Below are positions 34,209-47,226 of a stretch of DNA of 64,000 bases, piece after piece (position 1 is the stretch's first letter; every line of letters begins with the position of its first letter). The notes beneath the pieces were generated by a model. That model saw nothing but the letters and a program-made list of their open reading frames with translations. It was not told the DNA's origin and searched no databases. The translations under genes were made by a program, and so were the position numbers. The DNA comes from Oenanthe sinensis (lineage: Eukaryota; Streptophyta; Magnoliopsida; Apiales; Apiaceae), in NCBI GenBank assembly GCA_028671895.1, contig JAPMAC010000209.1:20234501-20298500 (forward strand), in the 5' to 3' direction.

Positions 34209-35364
34209 TGTTATTTGCCCTTAAGTACACTAAGTTTGGAGAAGGGGGGGTTGAATATAAACTTAAGAATTATCTAAATTCTTGCAGATTCAAGTTTGTT
34301 CAACTAGAGTGTTTGAAAGTATATATGTATAAACCTGATTGAACTAAGAATGCAAAAATTAAAGTATAGAACACACAATATTAAAATTACTAGTGGATTG
34401 GTTTTCCACTAGTATGTTTTTGCTTTCAATTGATCTTGGTAAAAATTACCAGGTTACTTATAAAGTGCTTTTGCCTTCTACTTTTTCACATTGTATTTTT
34501 CCCACACACACTTTGCTACATGAACTACTAACTACTTATATAGTAGTTTTCTTCACTTCTAATTCCTATCGACAGATAACATTATAAAATTACAACTTAT
34601 AATGTTTACATGAAAATAGAAATTAGCTACTTGCACAGTCTTCTTTGGACCTGTCTAGTCCTGAAAGTATCTTTGTCTTGATGCATTCCTTGAAGACTGT
34701 GTTGCCTTGAAAGTCTTCACAATCCTGACAGGACTGTCTTCCATTGATTCAGTCTCTGCAAAGTTCCCATTCCTTTTGTCTTTAGCTAAATTGGGAAACC
34801 TTAATCAACTGATAAATGATGTTAAGCTTATCAGTTGATTCTCATTTGCTTATCCATCGATGGATAGGATATCCATTGATCAGTTGATGTATCGATGGAT
34901 AATTGAGTTATCCATCGACTCCCTATCCATTGATGATCTCTTATCCGTTGATTGCTTTTATCCGTTGATGACTTGTATCCGTTGATAGATTTTATCCGTT
35001 GAGTAGTGTCTTCATCCATCGACTCAAATATCAGTTGATCACTTCACTTGTGAGAATTCTGACTTAGAATATTTACAATTGATCAGCCATTCTTCACATC
35101 AGTTGAGAAGCTATAAATTGAAGTCAATAATATCAATCGACTACTTCACAGTATCCAACGAGACATTACAATCAATTGATAACGAAAAATGAATCAAATG
35201 TTACAATCCAATTTATCAGTTGATAAACAAGTTTCAACTGATAACTGGTTTCCTAGTCAATGGATACTTATAAGTCATATATCCATTGACCAGTTACAAT
35301 GAATTTTAAATCCCTATTGTAATTCTAAGTAATTTGTTATCATCAAAACTCATAATTCCTAACA
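34209..35364 (-). repeat. 3' LTR of E
   Basis: Plus strand TGTTATTTGCCC to CCTAACA, 1,156 bp. Many ATCGAT and GTTGAT-type palindromes occur at 34800-35290. It contains one more TTATCCGTTGAT unit than the 5' LTR. Confidence 0.93.
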
Positions 35365-35423
35365 ATCTCCCCCTATTTATGAATTTGTGAAATATGCATA
35401 AATTTTCTGTTGATGATAACAAA
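35333..35423. repeat. 14-bp inverted repeat enclosing the PPT and LTR start of E
   Basis: TTTGTTATCATCAA at 35333-35346 and TTGATGATAACAAA at 35410-35423, loop 63 nt. The structure matches that of B exactly in arm sequence and loop length. Confidence 0.8.
35365..35378 (-). other. polypurine tract of E
   Basis: The minus strand reads AAATAGGGGGAGAT next to the 3' LTR. Confidence 0.85.
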
Positions 35424-35542
35424 ACTCCGAAACATTTTCATTCTAGCAGGAATTACAATATTGACAAAAATAAGTTTGAGACAGAGTGATCAAATACCAG
35501 TAAGAGATAAATTCTGACAATTTGATGTTGAGTCTGAATCTT

Positions 35543-38500
35543 CTACCTTCTTCTTCTTCCCCTTGACTCATTCATCTTGTCTTAATTTTCTTTCATCTTC
35601 CTGAATAGGGTTCCCTTCAGAATCTTTTCATCCTCAACCCTATAGTCCAATTAGCTTGCAAGATGGTTCAACTCCAGATTGGGCAGTTTGTCTATTTCCT
35701 GACAAATATCAATGCATTTTTATCTGCATTCCCTATCCTTGTAGATCATCAAGTAGAAAGGTTCATGAAGTACTTTCCTTCCTTCAGGATTCCAAATTTT
35801 GATTCTTTCATCCCTTTCTTCTTGAACAGGTGTTTCCCTCATCTTCTTCATCTTCTCAAGAATGGCCTTTCCTAGCTCTTCAGTTAGATAATACTTTCTG
35901 TTGAGCATAGTGTAGATCTTCCTTAAGATGCCATATCCTTGATCCAAGACTTGATTGAATGTGAAAATTGAATGTGATCCATCTTCATACTCAATGTGAA
36001 GAAGATCAACATCCCTCTTCCTTTGACCTTTTACTACAATCATGCCTTCACTCTTGATTGGCACAAAATTCTCATATTCGGTTTGAACACTTCTATTTCT
36101 CTGGCTTGACCACTCCCAGAAGCTTGACTTTCAAGCTTCACCTCTTTTGGCTTCTCCTCCTTAGCCTCTTTTTCTTCAACAACAAGTTTTCTCTTAACTC
36201 CAGAAGTGTTTGGTTCATCTACAGGCTTGTTTGCTCTTTGTTTCATTCTTGGCCTCCTTTCACCTTCTTTTCTTCTGGCTTCTCTTATTAGCCTATCTTC
36301 CTCATCAAATTTCCTTTGTAGTTGAATAGCTAGTTCTTCTTGTGACTTTTATTGTTGTTCTTTTTCTTTCACACCAACCATTATTGCTTTGCCCAATAGT
36401 TTCTCACCTCCACCTGTGACAGATTTCTCTTTCTTCTTGCCATCTTCAATCAACTTTCCCTTTCCTTTTCTATCACCAGGTTGTGAGCTACTTGAATCTA
36501 ACCTTATTTCTCCTTTATTTACTGCTTCAAGAATTTCTGGTAATAGGGCAATTGGCTCTTGTGCATCAATCTCCTTGTTTTTGCTGGCAATTGAATCAAA
36601 TTGCCTTACAATATTTTGAGCCAATTCCTTCTTTGGATCTTTAAACTTGATCACAGCTTCACTTTCTTTTCTCTTTAACTCCTCATATTTCTCCCCCTTT
36701 TTGTTATCAGCAACTGGTTCTTGTTCCAATGACTGAGAAATGAGAGGGGTTTCCAAGAGTCTGCTCAGGAGTTTGTGTTGAATTTCTTGATTCTTCAGGA
36801 TTCTCTACATGCTAACTTCCATAGCTGACACCCTTTTCTCCAATGCCACTACTTTGTCCTTGGCTGTAGACTCAGTATCAAGTCTTTGCTTGATTCTTGT
36901 TAACATTGTAAGGCTGAGTCTTGAATCAATTGTGGAGTCAAAATGCATCCTTGAGCCATCAATGTCCTCCCTTATCCTTTTTAATGCATACTTAGAGCCT
37001 GTGACATGCATTTTCTGAATCTTCAAGTTATCTCTGTAAATGTTCAGAATTCTTCTATGCAAGCGATCCTCTACATACACTTCAGCCATTGATCTCCTGT
37101 AGTGAGAAATAATGGCCTTCTCAGTATCAGCCAAACTTGTTTCATCACTTGCCACATCTGGGTCTAGAAGTTCATCATCAGAACTGTCTTCAAAGTCTTC
37201 AGGATTCATGTGGGATACATCATCAGGTTGACTAGCTAAATGCTCCTTTCCACTCCTGAATTGTTCTTCTGTCTGCACCAATCCCAACATTTGTTCAGCT
37301 ACTTGATTAGTGGTTGTTGCTAGTTCTTGATAATGTGGATCTTCATGGTGGAAGGTTGAAGCATCAAGGTTGACTTCAATATCATCATCCACTTCCATGT
37401 GGGCATCTACAACTCCTGCAGGGACTCCATTTCCTCCATCTCCCCCTGACTCCAACCCCAACTCCTGGGTGAGTTCTACTGCAACCTGCTTAGTTTTAGA
37501 AGTTGATGCTTCATGAGATGGTGAAATTGATTTCTCTCTATTTTTTTCTCTCTCACTCTCTTCTCTCTATTTTTGCATCAGGATCTCATCCTGGATTCTC
37601 ACATCTCCCTTACTATCCTCTCCTTTTTCATCACCTGTTAAGGTGGAACTCTCTTTGCTCACACCCTCTCCTTTTGCCACCTCAGAAGAATTTGAGGGCC
37701 CCTCATTCACACACTCTCATTTTGCCAAGGTATGCAAACCTTGCCTCTCATACACCTCACCCACTCCACTCAATCCTAGTAGAGTAATTGCCACTTGAAG
37801 TGTTTCATTGGATGATTCATGAATTGGAATTGATGTGTCAATCGATGGATAAGAAATATCCATCGATGGATGAATATCCGTTGATGGTAGCTCGTCGATG
37901 GATGTAAGGATATCCATCGATGGAAGTGAACTAGTCAATGGATGTTGGAAATTATCAGTTGATTGAATAATATCCATTGACTTGAGAGAATTTTCAATAA
38001 TTTCCTGATCAACCAAGGTGTTAACCTTATTTAGTGATGCAAGTGAGAGTGTTGGCTCCACCCTAATTTGCAAAGAGGGTGAATTTGAAACATTGAAGTT
38101 GTCAATCAACACAGTTTCTGAAGAAATAGATTTTAAAGGGGATTGAAGAGAAGAAATAGATAGAGAGTGGGGCGGTGCCTCAGAAAAATTCTGAGACACA
38201 TCAAAAGAAGAAACTAAAGGCTCCACCAAATTTGCATTTGGCTTTGCAGGTGTGTGTGTTCCCTGTGCAATATTTGTACCCTTCTTTCTCCTTTTGTATG
38301 GCTGTAGAACTTTGTGTCCCTCACCCCCATCTAATGGTCCTGGTTGAGACCTCTTTTCAATAGTTACACCTTGTTGAGAAGGTACAACTAGGTATGTGTT
38401 TAAATCCTTTATGATAGCCTCAATCTGTTGAGAGATTGGACTGACGGCTGGCTGGACACTCTCAATCTCTCCTTCCTTATCCTTCTGGCTTTCTTGATGT

Positions 38501-39521
38501 TGACCAGTTCCCTCACCTTTATCAACCACCTTCACACTCCCCTCAGTTGTTTTTCTTTTCTTAGTTTTTACAACAGTAGTCTTTTGAGAAACTACTGAGG
38601 TGGTCTTTCTAGATTTGAGTTTGGAAGGTTGTGCAACTTGGGTAGGAGGGATGGGGGCATTTCCATCTCCCTCCATTGTTGCAGAAGGCAAAGAAATTTG
38701 AATACCTGAGGAAGAAAAGGAGAAATTGAGTTTCTTTAGATATACCTGCACAAAAGAGGATAAGTGAGGCACAACTTAGGATGTAAGTTGATTCTCACAA
38801 GATCCTTGAAGACCCTTTTGTTTTGCATCCATGACTCTAGTGACTCCGTATCTGCATTAATCTCATATTCTCCAATGGAAGCATTAATTAACAGAATAAA
38901 GAATCTGGCAAAATAAATGTTATTTTTTCTAGAGGCCTTGGTTCCTAACTTAGCAGTTAATTCATTTAGGAGTAGTGTGCTAAAATTAAAGTACTTGTCA
39001 AATAGGACAGAATAAGCAATTTCTTGCATACTTGTGGTAATTGCATCAAAATTACTTATTTTTTCAGAAAATGCTTTAATAATATCATCAAAGAAATAAC
39101 TCCATTCTTTTCTAAGATTTTTCCTAACAACTTTACCTAATCCAGTTTCAGCATTTGCATAATTAACAGATTCTAACATGTCCCTAATTTCTTCTTCAGT
39201 TGGTGACCTATCACTATTATTTTCAGGTAATTCTAAACATTCAGATAAAACAATACGTGTAATGGTATAAGAGTTACCTCTGCAAGTATAAGAAATTACC
39301 TTCCCATCTTGTGATACTTCTGCAGAGTTCCATAGTTCCTCAACAAAAGAACACACTATTGTGGGTGCTTCACTGAGTGCTTTGGACACCTTGCAATCTC
39401 CCAGAAATCGCATCAACGGATGGAAATTCACGGGAGCATCATCCACTGTTAGGCATGCTGTGAAGTTGTTTTGCTCATAGATGAACCCGGTGGAGGAAAC
39501 AATCTTCTTTTATGGTGCCAT
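35543..39521 (-). pseudogene. env-like third ORF of E, broken
   Basis: The ATG is at 39521-39519, but codon 4 is TAA (39512-39510) where B has CAA. Open pieces then follow at 39446-38736, 38772-37717, 37461-36805, 36756-36349, 36246-36040 and 36064-35720, ending at TAG 35545-35543. The order of parts matches B: N-terminal domain (KEWSYFFDDI, FARFFILLINASIG), KKRKTTEG and YKRRKK basic clusters, Pro-Ser-Met/Ile-Asp repeats (37985-37830), then acidic and coiled-coil-like segments. A one-base loss near 38760, relative to C, explains the first frame change. No membrane segment is seen. The function is unknown. Confidence 0.82.
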
Positions 39522-39670
39522 TACTGATTCTTGAGAGATTAGAAAGAAGCTTGAAAACGGATGAGTGGATTTGACAAACAAAAAGAAACTTGAGAGAGAG
39601 AAACAGAGATACAGAGATTAGAGATAGAAAATAAAATAGCAAGTAAGAGTGAAATGATAATTGTAATTGC

Positions 39671-39678
39671 TATTTATA
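39671..39678 (-). promoter_or_regulatory. TATA box, candidate internal promoter for the env-like ORF of E
   Basis: The minus strand reads TATAAATAGC about 150 bp before the env-like ATG. It is conserved in sequence and spacing with B (7248-7255) and lies just downstream of the palindrome cluster at 39770-40165. Confidence 0.5.
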
Positions 39679-39769
39679 TTTTCTAAGATTAAAATGACTT
39701 GAATAGTCAATTTAATTAAGGATATAACCGTTGAAGGATAAAAAGAATTGCAGTTAATTACTCTAAATG

Positions 39770-40165
39770 ACAATCGATGGATGTCTTCATCTGTTGACAA
39801 ATAAAGTAATTATCCAACGGCTATAACTTGATCAACGGATGAATAAAACTGTAGAAATTCTATTACCATCGATGGATAAAATAAAGAATTAATCATTTAT
39901 CGATCGATAAATAACTACCAGGGTAATTATCTGTCGATAGATAAATATCCACTGATATGAATAAAATTTATCTGTTGATCAAATAAGAAAGAATTTATCA
40001 ATCGATAAACAATTACTGAGGTAATTATCTGTCGATAGATAAATATCCATCGATAGGAATATATTTTATCTGTTGATCAAATATATCCATCGATAGCTGA
40101 AAAATATCCATTGATAATTAACACACTTATCAATTGATTACTTGTTTTCAACAGATAATTGTGAA
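39770..40165. repeat. cluster of ATCGAT-type palindromes in the E spacer
   Basis: Repeated ATCGATGGATA, TTTATCGATCGATAAA, CTGTCGATAGATAAATATCC and related units lie between the pol stop and the env-like ORF. It matches the B cluster at 6781-7155 in order and content. Confidence 0.82.
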
Positions 40166-40208
40166 CAATGGCTATAATTCTGAAAGAAAGTAAAACTTGG
40201 CATACATT

Positions 40209-43200
40209 TCAAGATTGAGTAAAATTAAGCATACCTAACTCACATACTAATCTATTAAAAGTAGATTCATCTAGAGGTTTGGTAAAAATGTCTGCAAGTT
40301 GTTGTTCACTAGGGACAAAATGTAATTCAACTGTACTATTCATTACATGTTCCCTAATGAAATGATACCTTATGTCAATGTGTTTGGTTCTGGAATGTTG
40401 CACAGGATTTTCTGTTATTGCAATGGCACTTGTATTATCACAGAAGATATGAATCTTGTTCATGTTGAACCCATAGTCAAATAATTGATTCCTCATCCAT
40501 AATAATTGAGCATAGCAACTTCCAGCAGCAATGTACTCAGCTTCTGCAGTTGAAGTTGATACTGAGTGTTGCTTTTTGCTAAACCATGACACAAGTTTGT
40601 TACCTAGAAATTGACAGGTGCCTGTAGTACTTTTCCTGTCTATTTTGCAACCTGCATAATCTGCATCTGAGTAGCCTATTAGATTAAAACCAGAATCTCT
40701 AGGATACCAAATACCTAAATTTGATGTACCCTTGAGATATCTAAAAATTCTTTTAATGGCCACTAAATGAGATTCTCTAGGATCAACCTGAAATCTAGCA
40801 CATAAGCATGTAGAGAACATTATATCTGGCCTACTAGCAGTTAAATATAAAAGTGAGCCTACCATGCCTCTATAACTTGAAATATCCACTTTAGCTTCCT
40901 TAGTGTTTAATTCAAGTTTGGTGGCAGTGGCCATGGGAGTTTTTGCAGAAAAACATTCACTTAAGTCAAATTTCTTTAACAAGTCATGAATGTACTTTGT
41001 TTGATTTATAAAGATACCATCCTTAACTTGTTTGACTTGCAATCCAAGAAAGTAGGTAAGTTCTCTCATCATGCTCATTTCATATTTATTCTGCATTAAT
41101 TTGGCAAACTTTTTGCAAAGTCCCTCATTAGTTGAGCAAAAAATAATGTCATCCACATATATTTGTACAAGAATAGTAGAGCCATTGACATTTCTACTGA
41201 ATAAAGTTTTATCAACAGTACCTCTTGTGAAGTGATTCTCAATAAGGAACTGAGATAAAGTGTCATACAAGGCCCTTGGTGCTTGCTTCAAGCCATAGAG
41301 TGCTTTGAGTAGATAGTAGACAAAGTCAGGGAAATTTGGATCTTTAAAACCAGGAGGTTGTTCCACATAGACTTCCTCTTCAAATATTCCATTCAAAAAA
41401 TGCACTCTTCACATCCATCTGGTAGACTCTGAAATTAGCATGTGCAGCATAAGCTAGAAAGATTCTGATTGCTTCCAGCCTTGCAACTGGTGCAAAAGTT
41501 TCATCAAAACCAATTCCTTCTTCCTGTGAATATCCCTTTACCACAAGCCTTGCTTTGTTTCTAGTCACAGTACCAGTTTCATCCATTTTGTTTCTGAATA
41601 CCCATTTTGTACCAATTACTGATCTATCTTTTGGTTTGGGCACCAGCTTCCATACTTTATTTCTTTCAAATTGATTGAGTTCTTCTTGCATAGCCAAAAC
41701 TCAATCAGGATCCATAAGAACATCTTCAATTCTTTTAGGTTCTTCTTGAGATAGAAAACTGTTATACAGACATTCATTTTGAGTAGCACTTCTTGTCTTG
41801 ACACCATTTTCTGCACTTCCAATGATTAGTTCAAATGGATGGCTTTTTGTCCATTTTCTTTGAGGAGGAAAATTTTGCCTTGATGATGAAGCTTCATGAT
41901 CATTTGTATTGAACTCAAATTGATTTGAATTTGTAGATTGATTCTGAAACCCTCCCCTGAATTGGATACCCTAGATGTAGAGTGTTGATTATCCATTGAA
42001 GGATTATCAGTTGATGCATTATCAATTAATGGAATTCTGTCAACTGATAAATTATCCATTGATGCAGTAACATCAACTGATATTGGGTTTCTGAGAACTT
42101 GAGGTTTTATAATTTCTGCTTCTTCATCATCATCTACACCATTTGATTCATTCTCAAAGTGCAATATGTCATGATTTCCCTCATCAAGCAAGCCTTGAAT
42201 CTTTTTATCATCAAATACTACATGTACAGATTCCATAACAATGTGTAGTCTAAGATTATAGACTCTATAGGCTATCCCTGATAGTGCATACCCAACAAAT
42301 ATAGCTTCGTCGGCTTTGGCTTCAAATTTTCCTAGGTTTTCACCTTGATTTCTTAGCACATAGCACTTGCAGCCAAAGACATGAAGAAACCACACTTTTG
42401 GCTTTTTGTCTTTCTTGATCAATTGATAAAGGGTCTTTCCTTGAGCTTGATTTACTATGGAGATGTTTTGAGTGTAACATGTTGTGTTAATGGCCTCAGC
42501 CCAGAAGTATGTTGGTAATTTAGCATCCTCCAACATAGTTCTAGCTGCTTCAATCAATGTCTTATATTTCCTTTCAACTACCCCATTTTGTTGGGGTGTC
42601 CTTGGTGTAGAGAAGGTGTGTATGATTCTTTTAGATTCACAGAACTCCTTCAATGTTGAATTCTTGAATTCTGTTCCATTGTCACTCCTTATTTTCTTTA
42701 CATCCAATTCAAGATCTTTCTCAAATTCTCTTATGTGCTTGATGATGAGATTACTAGCTTCATCCTTTGAATGCAGAAAATAAGTCCATGAGAATCTTGA
42801 AAAGTCATCCACAATGACTAGAGCATACTTCTTCTTTGAAATAGACATGATATTTACAGGACCAAACAAATCCATGTGTAATACCTCAAGTGGCTTCTCA
42901 ATTGATGATTCCAATTTTGACTTGAATGATGCATTTCTTTGTTTTCCTTTTTGACAGGCATCACATAGTCCATCCTTGACAAATTCCATTTGTGGTAAGC
43001 CTCTCACTTGATTTTTCTTGACCAACTGATTCATGGCTTTGAAATTCAGGTGAGCTAATTTCTTATGCCACGTCCAACTTTCATTTGTACTTGCCTTAGA
43101 GAGAAGACAAGTCATTGAATCTGCACTTGTTGAGTTGAAGTCAGCTATGTACACATTTCCTTTTCTATTCCCAGTCATAACCAGGCTTCCATCTTCCTTG

Positions 43201-43544
43201 TTAGAAATTATGCATACTTCTGTTGTGAAACAAACTTTATTTCCATTGTCACATAGTTGACTTATGCTTAACAGATTATGTCTTAAGCCATCAACTAATG
43301 CAACAGGTTCAATGATGACATTCTCTTTTGAAATCAAGCCATATCCCTTGGTGTACCCTTTGCTGTCATCTCCAAAAGTTACTCCAGGGCCAGCTTTCTC
43401 CTCAAACTTTGTGAGCAGGAATTTATCTCCAGTCATGTGTCTTGAACACCCACTGTCTAAGTACCAAAGATTTCTTCTTTTTCCCTGCACATAGTCAAAA
43501 ACAATCAAGTTGATTTTGGTACCCAAGTTGCCTTGGGTCCTTTC
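40209..43544 (-). pseudogene. pol: pol of E (protease, integrase, RT, RNase H), frameshifted
   Basis: The frame from 43544 to 41826 gives protease (LWYLDSGCSRHMTGD), pre-integrase, and integrase with the second Asp (RSDNGTEF) and Glu (VVERKYKTL) intact. A linker rich in SVD/SMD/STDN repeats (42085-41985) follows. A frame change and a stop (near 41700, Trp to TGA) separate the RT start (41697-41380). An extra T in a T run near 41397 shifts again into 41405-40209, with YVDD at 41159-41148 and RNase H (ADYAGCKIDRKSTTG, STAEAEYIAAGSC). Catalytic residues are kept, so only a few lesions disable it. Confidence 0.92.
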
Positions 43545-46027
43545 TTATTAGTTGCTATCTTTGGCTTGGTTTCCAATTTTTGTACCTTTGGTTTAGGTGG
43601 TTTTACTTCCACTTCAATCTTAGGTGTTGGTTTCCTTACCTCAGAATTCTCAGTACTAATATTTGGAATATTCATGCTTGCAGAATTGGAGAAATTTGGT
43701 GCATGAAAATTGTTAAGCATATTCCATGGCATAGCAGGCATATTCATGTTGGCAAATGCAAGATATGGATTAAACATATAAGCCATTGATGCATATTGAG
43801 CATGAATAGCATGAGAATCAATTAAATGAGGAAAAACAGAATTAGAATGCATGTTAGGTAAACCAGGCACATTGGTGGCTGCAGGCATATTGATCTTGCA
43901 TTGCACAGATAAGTGATTTTTGCTACCACACTTAGCACATATCTTCCTAGGAGCATACTTGTCAGGTGTGTAGTTATTGTGCTTGTTTATACCTACTTTA
44001 CCATTTCTGTTTTTCTTTTTCTTCTCATTAGACTTAATATTATGTTCTATCTTCTCTAATTTTTCCTTCAATTGATCTTTAGATAAGAATCTTATATTAG
44101 CCTTTTCAACTTTGACTTGAGATTTAGAGGAACTACCTTCTTTCACAAATTTAACAGGTTTGTTAAGCTTGGTTTTTAAGACAGATTGTTTAGCAGTTGA
44201 TGATTCCTCAATCGATGGATAATTATCCGTTGGGAAAGAAATATCAATCGATGGATGATTATCCGTTGGAATGACATTATCAATCGATGGATAATTCTTA
44301 TCAGTTGATTCAGAATTAGCAATTGATTGCTTCTTTTCCAAAGATTGATTTTCATCATTGGCTAATTCCTCAAGAGTTTCAGACAGCATGGTCAAAGAAT
44401 TTGTTCCATGTATGTCATTCATCTTCTTACTAGCTTTACTTGACCTGTTCCACTTGTCAATGGTTCTTAGTTCTTCTTCCAATTTTTCTTTCAAATTTTC
44501 TATTTCCTTTTTACTCTCAACTAGTTCTTTTCGAGTATCTTTGTTCTCTACCTTGAGTCTGTCCATTTGCACTAGCTCACTCTCTAGAAAATTATTTCTT
44601 TCAGTGAGAGTTTCTAAAGTTATTTTGAGCCTAGTGTTTTCTTTGTTTAAGGACTTAAGAGTGACATGCAAATTATACAATTCATTTGACATTTCAGTAA
44701 TTGTAATATTTCATTCATCTTTGGATAACTCAGATAGATTTGTAGAAATTACCTGATTTCTAGAAGAACTAGCTTCCTGGTCATCATGATTCGCCATTAG
44801 TGCAAGATTGATGTATTCTTCTTCTTCAGAATCCTCCTCAGCAGCCCAGTCTTTTTCTTCTGTCACAAAAGCCTTCTCTCTTTGTTTAAGCAAGTCAAAG
44901 TACTTTTTCTTATAGTCAATACCATCACTAAACTTTGACTTCTTTTCCATTTTAGGCTTCCTGCATTCATTAGAAAAATGACCAGCCAATCCACAGTTGA
45001 AACATTTGAATTGAGTCTTGTCAACAAGATTTTTGCTTTGTTGATTGTCTCTCTTGAACTGAGATCCAGGCCTTTGCATTGGATTCCTCTTGAATTTAAA
45101 TTTTGAAAATTTTCTTGATAGAAAAGCCAAATGCTCATCTATTTCATCCATTTCATCCTTGGTGTATGACTCATCATCCTCAACTGTTTCTTTTCCTTTC
45201 CCAGTTGAAGATTCATCATATCTAACACCATTTGCACAATTGCCATGACCTTCTTTCTTCCCTTCTTTGACAGCAGCATCTTCACCTGATTCTGCAACTT
45301 GCTTATCCTTGACCACCAAAGCAATGGATTTTTCTCTCTTCTGACTTTTCTCAATTTCCACATCTTGCTGTAGTTCCAACTCATAGGTTTTCAAGATGCC
45401 ATACAGCTTATCAAGAGTATATTCTTTAAAGTCAGGAGATTGTCTTATAGAAACAGTCATTGGTTTCCATTCCTTGGGTAAGGACCTCAAGAATTTGAGG
45501 TTGGTGTCCTCAACATCATATACTCTTCCATACAGTTTAAGCTCATTCAACAGCTTTTGAAACCTACTATATGTATCATTGATTGCTTCACCACTCTTGA
45601 AGTGAAAGGCCTCATATTTTTGAATCAAGAGTTGCATCTTGTTCTTTCTTACTTGCTCAGTGCCTTCACAGAGGGTTTGAATAGTATCCCAGACTTCTTT
45701 GGAGGTTGTACAATTGATAACATTGTCAAACATATCATTGTCAAGGCCATTAAACAAAATGTTCATAGCCTTTTTATCCTTGTGTACTTCCTTCTCATCT
45801 TCATTTGTATATTCACTCACAAGTTTAGGAATGAGTTTGTCTGGTGCCAGAGTACCATCTGCATTTACACTTGTAACTATCTTCATAGGCACATATCAAC
45901 CTTTATCTATGCAGTGAACATAGGAAGGATCAATGGATAGCAGATGCAAGTGCATTTTCACTTTCCAGGGAAAATACCCATCTTTCTCTAGAACTGGAAT
46001 CTTTACTCCTGTGTCTTTGTGACCCAT
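43505..46027 (-). pseudogene. gag: gag of E, two nonsense codons
   Basis: The ATG at 46027-46025 lies about 50 bp inside the primer site. TGA at 45898-45896 and TGA at 44713-44711 break an otherwise single frame of about 840 codons. Visible parts are a UBN2-type capsid region (TSKEVWDTIQTLCEGTEQV), a CCHC knuckle CFNCGLAGHFSNEC (about 45003-44961), and a long coiled coil (about 44690-44440). A run of PSID/TDN repeats (44310-44205), a second knuckle CAKCGSKNHLSVQC (about 43937-43896) and a WVPKST end follow. The last 40 bases overlap the pol frame. Two knuckles and an extended C-terminal half are also seen in D gag. Confidence 0.9.
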
Positions 46028-46074
46028 ACTTGATGTACTTTTAAATCTTAACTTTCTGTATGTTGAAAGCTAGG

Positions 46075-46085
46075 CTCTGATACCA
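46075..46085 (-). other. primer binding site of E
   Basis: The minus strand reads TGGTATCAGAG, two bases inside the 5' LTR. Confidence 0.88.
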
Positions 46086-46087
46086 AT

Positions 46088-47226
46088 TGTTATTTGCCCT
46101 TAACTATACTAAGTTTGGAGAAGGGGGGGTTGAATATAAACTTAAGAATTATCTAAATTCTTGCGGATTCAAGTTTGTTCAACTAGAGTGTTTGAAAGTA
46201 TACATGTATAAACCTGATTGAACTAAGAATGCAAAGATTAAAGTACAGAACACACAATATTAAAATTACTAGTGGTTTGGTTTTCCACTAGTATGTTTTT
46301 GCTTTCAATTGATCTTGGTAAAAATTACCAAGCTGCTTAAAAAGTGTTTTTGCCTTCTACTTTTTCACACTGTATTTTTCCCACACACACTTTGCTACAT
46401 GAACTACTAACTACTTATATAGTAGTTTTCTTCACTTCTAATTCCTATCGATAGATAACATTATAAAATTACAACTTATAATGTTTACATGAAAATAGAA
46501 ATTAGCTACTTGCACAGTCTTCTTTGGACCTGTCTAGTCCTGAAAGTATCTTTGTCTTGATGCATTCCTTGAAGACTGTGTTTCCTTGAAAGTCTTCACA
46601 ATCCTGATAGGACTGTCTTCCATTGATTCAGTCTCTGCAAAGTTCCCATTCCTTTTGTCTTTAGCTAAATTGGGAAACCTTAATCAACTGATAAATGCTG
46701 TTAAGCTTATCAATTGATTCTCCTTTGCTTATCAATCGATGGATAGGATATCCATTGATCAGTTGATGTATCGATGGATAATTGAGTTATCCATCGACTC
46801 CCTATCCATTGATGATCTCTTATCCGTTGATGACTTGTATCCGTTGATAGATTTTATCCGTTGAGTAGTGTCTTCATCCATCGACTCAAATATCAGTTGA
46901 TCACTTCACTTGTGAGAATTCTGACTTAGAATATTTACAATTGATCAGCCATTCTTCACATCATTTGAGAAGCTATAAATTGAAGTCAATAATATCAATC
47001 GACTACTTCACAGTATCCATCGAGACATTACAATCAATTGATAAAGAAACATGAATCAAATATTACAATCCAATTTATCAGTTGATAAACAAGCTTCAAC
47101 TGGTAACTGGTTTCCTAGTCAATGGATATTTATAAGTCATATATCCATTGACCAATTACAATGAATTTTAAATCCCTATTGTAATTCTAAGTAATTTGTT
47201 ATCATCAAAACTCATAATTCCTAACA
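46088..47226 (-). repeat. 5' LTR of E
   Basis: Plus strand TGTTATTTGCCC to CCTAACA, 1,139 bp, followed by the second GGGGC. A TATATA element near 46415-46421 may be its TATA box. It is dense in ATCGAT and GTTGAT palindromes at 46680-47160. Confidence 0.93.

Larger units (their letters stand above)
34209..47226 (-). mobile_element. complete Sirevirus-like element E nested in D gag, TSD GGGGC
   Basis: LTRs at 46088-47226 (5') and 34209-35364 (3') flank PBS, gag, pol, spacer, env-like ORF and PPT on the minus strand, 13,018 bp in all. GGGGC is at 34204-34208 and 47227-47231. LTRs differ by about 29 substitutions in 1,137 aligned bases plus a 19-20-bp indel (2.6 percent by eye). It is the same family as B. 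Every gene is broken by a few stops or single-base indels. Confidence 0.94.
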
